Shown piece by piece: positions 58,900 to 64,000 of a stretch of 64,000 bases of DNA (the first letter of the stretch is position 1; each line of letters starts with the position of its first letter). Below the pieces are notes generated by a model. It was not told the DNA's origin and made no database searches. It saw only the letters and a list, made by a program, of their open reading frames with translations. The translations under genes were made by a program, and so were the position numbers. Origin of the DNA: Lachnospiraceae bacterium KH1T2 (GTDB lineage: Bacteria > Bacillota > Clostridia > Lachnospirales > Lachnospiraceae); assembly GCA_900114405.1 (NCBI GenBank), contig FOSY01000014.1, positions 1 through 64,000 on the forward strand, in the 5' to 3' direction.

Positions 58900-59895
58900 A
58901 TGTTTAGAAGGAAGTTGTTTAAGGCAACAGCGGCATTACTTACTGCGGTTGCTGTTAGCGTAGGATTTAGTGGATCTTCTGCTATGGCGGCAGGCCTCAC
59001 CAGTGAGCTTACCGGTCTTCCGGTGGATGCTTCTTTGGTAAATCAGCGTCCGGTAGCTGTTATGGTGGATAATGAATCTTTGGCGCTTGATCATTACAAT
59101 ACTGCAAATGCGGATATTGTATATGAAATGGTAAACAGTACTGCAAATAATAGAATAACAAGGCTTATGTGCCTTTACAAAGACTGGAAGAATATACCGC
59201 AGACAGGAAATATACGTTCTGTAAGACCAACGAATATTTTGCTTGCACAGGAGTATAATGCGGTGATCGTACACGATGGAGGTCCATACTATGTTGATGG
59301 ATACCTTGCACGATATAATCAGCATCTCTCAGCAAATTTCTCACGTGTTCCGAATGGAAAAGCAAGAGTTTACACAGAATTTGTATTTGGTAATGAACTT
59401 GTGAACAGAATGGCAGCGGCAGGATTTTCATCAACATATACCGTTCCGACAGGCGATCATTTTAACTTCGGTGTTTCTAATATAGCCAGTGCAGGAGTTG
59501 TAAATACTGCAAATAATATTTCGCTTCCATTCCCGCACAATGCTTCGAAGCTTGCTTATAATGCTGCTTCAAAAACATATAATTACTATGAATATGGAAG
59601 ACTCCATCAGGATGTAGGAACAAGAGCACCATTATCATTCACAAATGTCATCATTCAGAATGTGCCTATGCACCAGCTTGATGCTAATGGCTACATGATC
59701 TATAACGTTATCGGCTCAGGCAATGGATGGTATATTACAAATGGAATGGCAACCCCTATCAACTGGGTAAAGAGCAGTGAGTCAGGTGTCACAACATATA
59801 CAACTGCCGATGGTCAGCCGTTAGTAGTAAATCCAGGTAAGACATATGTAGGACTTGTGCCTTCTGATTCATGGGCAAGCCTTTCAATTCAGTAA
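58900..59895 (+). CDS. DUF3048 (YerB-like) secreted protein
   Basis: The 331-residue protein has a clear signal peptide (MFRRKLFKATAALLTAVAVS, cut near SAMAAG). The DUF3048 features are LTGLPVDASLVNQRPVAVMV near the mature N-terminus and the phrase RSVRPTNILLAQEYNAVIVH. No lipobox cysteine is present, so it is exported without lipid anchoring. The family is found at the cell surface of Firmicutes and its role is unknown. ATG 58900 has GGAGG 7 bp upstream. Its stop codon TAA is shared with the first bases of repeat copy B. Confidence 0.88.
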   Translation: MFRRKLFKATAALLTAVAVSVGFSGSSAMAAGLTSELTGLPVDASLVNQRPVAVMVDNESLALDHYNTANADIVYEMVNSTANNRITRLMCLYKDWKNIPQTGNIRSVRPTNILLAQEYNAVIVHDGGPYYVDGYLARYNQHLSANFSRVPNGKARVYTEFVFGNELVNRMAAAGFSSTYTVPTGDHFNFGVSNIASAGVVNTANNISLPFPHNASKLAYNAASKTYNYYEYGRLHQDVGTRAPLSFTNVIIQNVPMHQLDANGYMIYNVIGSGNGWYITNGMATPINWVKSSESGVTTYTTADGQPLVVNPGKTYVGLVPSDSWASLSIQ

Positions 59896-60047
59896 AATCT
59901 ATAGATTTTTGCAGCAAAGCTTCAAAAATCCCGCAAACAAGCCATTTAAATGCAGCTGCGCTGCGGGCTTGTTTGCCGCTTGTTTTTTGCTTTCAGACGG
60001 AACCCGCAGTAAATGCGTGTTCCTGTAATTTACGTACAAGAATTCAT
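59894..60047 (+). repeat. 154-bp intergenic repeat, copy B
   Basis: Identical to 21031-21184 except for one T in place of C. The first 2 bases are the end of the stop codon of the DUF3048 gene. As in copy A, the repeat is followed by a terminator hairpin (60062-60093) unrelated in sequence to the one after copy A. The stem GCAAACAAGCC/GGCTTGTTTGC lies at 59933-59943 and 59966-59976. Confidence 0.9.
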
Positions 60048-60061
60048 AGTTAATTTTCCTT

Positions 60062-60093
60062 AAATCTCTCTGCAGTTCGCAGAGAGATTTTTT
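60062..60093 (+). terminator. Terminator after repeat copy B
   Basis: AAATCTCTCTGC pairs with GCAGAGAGATTT around AGTTC and is followed by a T run. Confidence 0.9.
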
Positions 60094-60199
60094 ACGCCTT
60101 TAATTTTATATAAAACTAAATTATATTTGATTATTCTTAAATTTCAACAAAATAGGCGGTGAGTAAATTATTTAAAATGCTGAATAATACACATATGTA

Positions 60200-60228
60200 T
60201 TGACGTTAATACATAAAAAAATTATATT
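60200..60228 (+). promoter_or_regulatory. Promoter of the secreted GH43 gene
   Basis: TTGACG, a 17-bp A-rich spacer and TATATT give a start near 60235 and an ~80-nt leader. Confidence 0.75.
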
Positions 60229-60314
60229 ATATGTACAAACGCTATAGCGAAAACTAAAATAATTTAGCAAAAGGTACAAATCGATAGTGCCTAATGCGAG
60301 AATGGGGTTTATTG

Positions 60315-63248
60315 ATGAGAAGTAGGTTTGTTTTAAAAAGAGCAGGTGCAGTACTTCTATCCGTAGCAACCGTGCTTTCCGGTGTCAGTGCGCCAAGTGT
60401 TAATGTAATGGCGGCTGTTAGTACAAAAGATGTTGCCGGAAATCTTGCAAGGGTTTCAGTGCATGATCCATCTGTAATAGAAGATCCTAATAATGAGGGA
60501 AATTTCTATGTTTTTGGATCACACATTGCAACAGCAAGTTCTAATGATCTGGCTAATTGGAGTCAGGTTTCAAAGGATTATCAGGATACAAATGCAAATC
60601 ATGTTTATGGTGACCTTGATGAGACATTTGCCGAGTCATTTAAATGGGCAGGAAAAAATGACGGCGACTGTGTAGGCGGCTATGCAGTTTGGGCTCCTGA
60701 TGTGATATGGAATCCGCAGTATGAGTGGGAAGATGGCAGCAAGGGTGCATATATGCTTTACTATTGCACATCTTCAACATGGAGACGATCATGCATTGGC
60801 TATCTTGTTTCTAAGCAGATCGACACAGGCTATAAGTATGTAGACACATTGGTTTATTCCGGCTTCACGAATACAGGATCAGTTAATTATGACGGAAATT
60901 CAAAGATCGACACAACATGGACCAATGATTATCTTAACCTGAAGGAACTTGTAGACAATGGCACTATCGAGGACATGAGCACAGATAAGTGCTTTAATTC
61001 TGATGGAAGCTGGAACAATAAATATGCGCCAAACGCTATCGATCCAACCGTTTTCTTTGATAAAGACGGTGAGAAGCTTTACATGACATATGGTTCATGG
61101 TCAGGCGGTATCTTCATCCTTGAGCTTGACCCGACTACAGGTGAGGCTATTTACCCGGGTAAAGACGGCAAAGATGAGGAGTCAGGAAACTTCGTTGACA
61201 GATACTTTGGTACACATATTGCAGGCGGAAATCATCAGTCAGGTGAAGGTCCGTTCATCTTATATGATGAGTCAACTGATTACTACTATATGTACGAGAC
61301 ATATGGCGGACTTACATCAACAGGCGGATACAACATGCGTCTTTTCCGCTCTAAGAATGTGATGGGACCGTATGTTGATGCAGCCGGAAATGATGCATCA
61401 GGCAGCGGATATGATAACTATAAGTATGGTATCAAGCTTATCGGAAACTATCAGTTCCTTGGGCAGACGGCATATCGTGCCGCAGGTCATAACTCTGCTA
61501 TGATCGATGAAGAGGGCAACCATTATCTTGTATTCCACCAGAGATTTTCTGACAGAGGCGAAAGTCATGAAGTGAGAGTGCGTCAGCAGTTTATGAATGA
61601 AGATGGCTGGCCGGTAACCGCAGTTTATGAGAATCGTAATGAAGAGATCACAAATTATGATAAAAAAGATGTGATTGGTTCATATGAATTTATCAATCAT
61701 GGTAATGCTGCAGCAGATGGAAATATGCTTAAAACAGAAAGCATAACTCTTAATGAAGACGGAACAATCTCCGGAGATGAGGAAGGAACATGGACTGTAA
61801 ATCAAGGCGATGGATCAGATTATATTACTGTTGAGTACAATGGTGATACATATAAGGGCGTTTTCTTCCGCCAGACAAATGATAATGGCGAGAAAGTAAT
61901 GACATTCACAGCAATTGGCGACAATAATGAAGCTATCTGGGGAAGTCAGTATACAGAGAGTGAAGAGAATTCTATTGAGAGAGCTAAGAGTACTCTTTCA
62001 AAGGAAATTCCTGCATGGACAAGAGAAGACCTTGAACTTCCTTCAAAGGTTTCAGGTGTTTCAGTTTCGTGGACAAGCTCAGATGAGGATATCATCAGCA
62101 GCGAGGGTAAGGTAAACAGCGAAGCTGAAGACAAGACAGTAACACTTACAGCATCTCTTAAGGTTGGTGAGACTGAGAGTACTTGCGATTTTAAGGTAAC
62201 AGTTTATAAGACACCAACTGTTATTGCAGGATATGATTTCAATTCTGAAGCAGAAGAAAATGAGATAAAGCCTGTCGATGAAGCACTTATGTCAGAGAAT
62301 GCAAAGCTTATGGGCGATGCCACTGTCATAAATGATGATGAAAAGGGCGGAGTTCTCAAGGTTACAAATGCTGCCGGCTCAAAGCAGGGAAACTACTTAC
62401 TTCTTCCTTCAGATATTTTCAATGACGTTACTGATGCAGGTTATACAGTAAGCTTCTGGACAAAGGTCGGAGCAAGCTGCATGGAGCACAGTGCATTGTT
62501 TGAAGGTGATGCCGTTTCAAAAGGTGCTAAGACCGGAAATTATCCTATGACAAGGATCGGAGCAAATCTCATCGGCAGAATCAATGCAAATGGTTACTCT
62601 GATGCAGAGCCTTCAGAGCATGGTACGCGTGATGAATGGGAGCAGGTAACATATACTGTCGCAAAGAACGGCATCAAGGTATATCTTAACGGCAAACAGA
62701 TAGTCTTCAACGAGAAAGATATCGCATCATGCTTTGATAAATCAAATGATTATGCTGTTCAGCACATCAACCATGTGATGGTAGGCGCTGGAGATATCTG
62801 GGGCGATGAAGATGTAAGAGATGCTCTTTTTGATGATGTAAAGATTTATGACAGCGCTATGACTGCTGCTGAAGTTAAGAGCAATTATGAGAATAAGAGC
62901 ACAGAAGAGCTTGATGTCAAGAAGACATATACTCTTAAGAGTGCATGGGGCGTAACTCATGTTGTAGATCAGGACGGAAATAGAGTTTCAGGTCTTATCG
63001 AGATCAATGGAAATTATGTTTATGCAAATGAAAAGGGTGTAGTTCAGAAGAATAAGACTATCGAGATCGACGGAAAGTACTATGGCTTCAATAAGGACGG
63101 CTACATGCGCAGGAATGAACTTCTTCGTTCATGGGGACGTTATTATTACTTCTATAAAGATGGGCACAGAGCAGCTTCAGAAGAACTTACACTTGATGGG
63201 GTAAAATACTCTTTCAATGAAAATGGCGTAGGCAAGAAAGTAAAATGA
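60315..63248 (+). CDS. Secreted multidomain GH43 endo-arabinanase with Ig-like, LamG and wall-binding repeats
   Basis: The 977-residue protein has a signal peptide (1-34, ending VMAA). The GH43 propeller (~40-400) has Asp51 in VHDPSVIE, AIDPTVFFDKDG, VWAPDVIWN and the acid in GNHQSGEGPFI, a layout like secreted endo-1,5-alpha-L-arabinanases. A lipocalin-like C-terminal domain (~425-545), an atrophied Ig-like domain (~560-640) and a LamG-like domain (~645-860; YTVSFWTKVG, NGIKVYLNGKQIVF) follow. Four short cell-wall-binding-type repeats (~900-975; NYVYANEKGVVQ, KYYGFNKDGYM, RYYYFYKDGH, VKYSFNENGVG) end it. It probably cuts arabinan at the cell surface. ATG 60315 gives a normal signal peptide; ATG 60294 would add seven residues. 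It has its own promoter. Confidence 0.88.
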   Translation: MRSRFVLKRAGAVLLSVATVLSGVSAPSVNVMAAVSTKDVAGNLARVSVHDPSVIEDPNNEGNFYVFGSHIATASSNDLANWSQVSKDYQDTNANHVYGDLDETFAESFKWAGKNDGDCVGGYAVWAPDVIWNPQYEWEDGSKGAYMLYYCTSSTWRRSCIGYLVSKQIDTGYKYVDTLVYSGFTNTGSVNYDGNSKIDTTWTNDYLNLKELVDNGTIEDMSTDKCFNSDGSWNNKYAPNAIDPTVFFDKDGEKLYMTYGSWSGGIFILELDPTTGEAIYPGKDGKDEESGNFVDRYFGTHIAGGNHQSGEGPFILYDESTDYYYMYETYGGLTSTGGYNMRLFRSKNVMGPYVDAAGNDASGSGYDNYKYGIKLIGNYQFLGQTAYRAAGHNSAMIDEEGNHYLVFHQRFSDRGESHEVRVRQQFMNEDGWPVTAVYENRNEEITNYDKKDVIGSYEFINHGNAAADGNMLKTESITLNEDGTISGDEEGTWTVNQGDGSDYITVEYNGDTYKGVFFRQTNDNGEKVMTFTAIGDNNEAIWGSQYTESEENSIERAKSTLSKEIPAWTREDLELPSKVSGVSVSWTSSDEDIISSEGKVNSEAEDKTVTLTASLKVGETESTCDFKVTVYKTPTVIAGYDFNSEAEENEIKPVDEALMSENAKLMGDATVINDDEKGGVLKVTNAAGSKQGNYLLLPSDIFNDVTDAGYTVSFWTKVGASCMEHSALFEGDAVSKGAKTGNYPMTRIGANLIGRINANGYSDAEPSEHGTRDEWEQVTYTVAKNGIKVYLNGKQIVFNEKDIASCFDKSNDYAVQHINHVMVGAGDIWGDEDVRDALFDDVKIYDSAMTAAEVKSNYENKSTEELDVKKTYTLKSAWGVTHVVDQDGNRVSGLIEINGNYVYANEKGVVQKNKTIEIDGKYYGFNKDGYMRRNELLRSWGRYYYFYKDGHRAASEELTLDGVKYSFNENGVGKKVK

Positions 63249-63367
63249 TTTTAAGCTAAAATTAACTATGATATTTTCTCTAAATGTAATAAAATAGAAA
63301 ATATGCGTTTTTAGATTGAATTTTCAATGTAGGGATGCAAATTTAATATTAAAATTGGAGAGATATT

Positions 63368-64000
63368 ATGTTAGACCTTTTGAAATCACTTTTATTTGGT
63401 ATTGTCGAAGGTATTACAGAATGGCTTCCGGTAAGCTCAACAGGTCATATGATCCTGCTGGACGAGTTTGTAAAGATGAATGTGTCTGCAGACTTTTGGA
63501 ATCTGTTTCTGGTAGTTATCCAGCTTGGAGCAATACTTGCTGTAGTAGTTCTTTACTGGAGTAAGATTTTTCCTTTTGACTTTTCGGCTAAAGCGAGAAG
63601 ACATCATCGTGTAAATCGAAAAGATATATGGCTTCTTTGGGGGAAGATCCTTGTGGCATGCATCCCGGCTATAGTTGTGGGACTTCCCCTTGATGATTGG
63701 ATCGACGAGCATCTTTATAATGGCTATGTAGTTGCTGCAATGCTTATAATCTTTGGTATTCTCTTTATCATAGTCGAGAATCGAAATAAGAATAAGATCA
63801 GTAAGATCAATTCACTGGATGATATCACAGTAAAGACAGCCTTGATAATCGGTTTGTGGCAGGTGATTGCTGCACTTCTTCCGGGAACTTCAAGAAGTGG
63901 GGCTACTATCATCGGAGCACTGCTTATAGGTGTTTCAAGGAAAGTAGCAGCTGAGTTCACGTTTTTCCTTGCTATACCGGTTATGTTTGGTGCAAGTCTT
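63368..64000 (+). CDS. uppP: Undecaprenyl-diphosphate phosphatase (partial, runs off the end)
   Basis: The first 211 codons of a BacA/UppP membrane phosphatase start at ATG 63368, with GGAG 8 bp upstream. The catalytic motifs EGITEWLPVSSTGH (near residue 14) and PGTSRSGATI (near residue 176) are present, with several membrane helices between. It recycles the undecaprenyl carrier for peptidoglycan and protects against bacitracin. Normal length is about 270-290 residues, so about a quarter is missing at the window end. Confidence 0.95.
   Translation, partial: MLDLLKSLLFGIVEGITEWLPVSSTGHMILLDEFVKMNVSADFWNLFLVVIQLGAILAVVVLYWSKIFPFDFSAKARRHHRVNRKDIWLLWGKILVACIPAIVVGLPLDDWIDEHLYNGYVVAAMLIIFGILFIIVENRNKNKISKINSLDDITVKTALIIGLWQVIAALLPGTSRSGATIIGALLIGVSRKVAAEFTFFLAIPVMFGASL

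Noticed and set aside
1..64000. CRISPR array, prophage, IS element or integrase
   Set aside because: No regularly spaced direct repeats, transposase, recombinase or phage genes are visible in the window.
1..64000. tRNA genes
   Set aside because: Reading the intergenic regions showed no cloverleaf with TTCGA loop and CCA-type ends; a tRNA-finder run would be decisive.

Overview
The window comes from a low-GC Gram-positive anaerobe, most likely a Butyrivibrio-like member of the Lachnospiraceae. This is inferred from gene content and not from a database search. The signs are AT-rich DNA with GGAGG ribosome sites and many intrinsic terminators, a lysine-rich DUF6465-type small protein, a lactate dehydrogenase/Etf cluster, [FeFe]-hydrogenase maturation (HydF), several plant-glycan glycosidases, and very large c-di-GMP proteins. 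No phage, integrase, transposase or CRISPR array is visible.

Layout. 1-226 is the 3' end of a 23S rRNA with its terminator, and no 5S gene follows. 0.46-4.8 kb holds citrate synthase, a flavodoxin-fold reductase, an anti-anti-sigma/anti-sigma pair and several small unknown proteins. 4.9-10.3 kb is a FadR-type regulator divergent from an operon for an FAD hydroxyacid (lactate) dehydrogenase, an acyl-CoA dehydrogenase and EtfBA, with a palindromic operator between the -35 and -10 boxes. 10.7-12.7 kb is a PTS-dependent dihydroxyacetone kinase (dhaKLM). 12.9-15.4 kb is hydF and a NUDIX/spermidine-synthase-like fusion. 15.5-19.5 kb is a LacI regulator divergent from a P-loop kinase and a GH13_18 phosphorylase. 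19.6-28.4 kb holds an FAD protein, a NUDIX enzyme, an MFS transporter and a GGDEF/EAL sensor. 28.5-36.2 kb is a glycan locus (AraC, GH5, GPH symporter, GH43, GH42). 36.4-40.8 kb holds a tcdA pseudogene, a rhodanese-TtcA fusion, a dicarboxylate/amino-acid symporter and a lysine-rich repeat protein. 41.0-46.2 kb is one 1724-residue PAS/GGDEF/EAL/GAF protein. 47.6-50.7 kb is the full preQ1 operon (queD-queE-folE-queC-queF) behind a probable preQ1-I riboswitch and terminator. 50.7-58.8 kb holds DUF1846, DUF6465, HAD and SEC-C proteins, then two tandem LeuD/LeuC-type dehydratase pairs. 58.9-64.0 kb holds a DUF3048 protein, a secreted multidomain GH43 arabinanase and the start of uppP.

How the parts fit. 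The glycosidases and symporter degrade and import plant cell-wall oligosaccharides. The LDH/Acd/Etf, DhaKLM and HydF genes belong to fermentative redox metabolism. The two large GGDEF/EAL proteins tie carbon or surface sensing to c-di-GMP.

The least explained signals are non-coding. A 154-bp element occurs twice with one mismatch, each copy directly after a stop codon. A second hairpin repeat family lies 3' of two other genes. Two covarying hairpins flank the lysine-rich gene. Several genes have a promoter followed at once by an intrinsic terminator. A nested 135-nt multi-stem structure and a 29-codon membrane micro-ORF add to this. Gene fusions (NUDIX-SpeE-like, rhodanese-TtcA) and the kinase/phosphorylase pair are the best protein-level leads.
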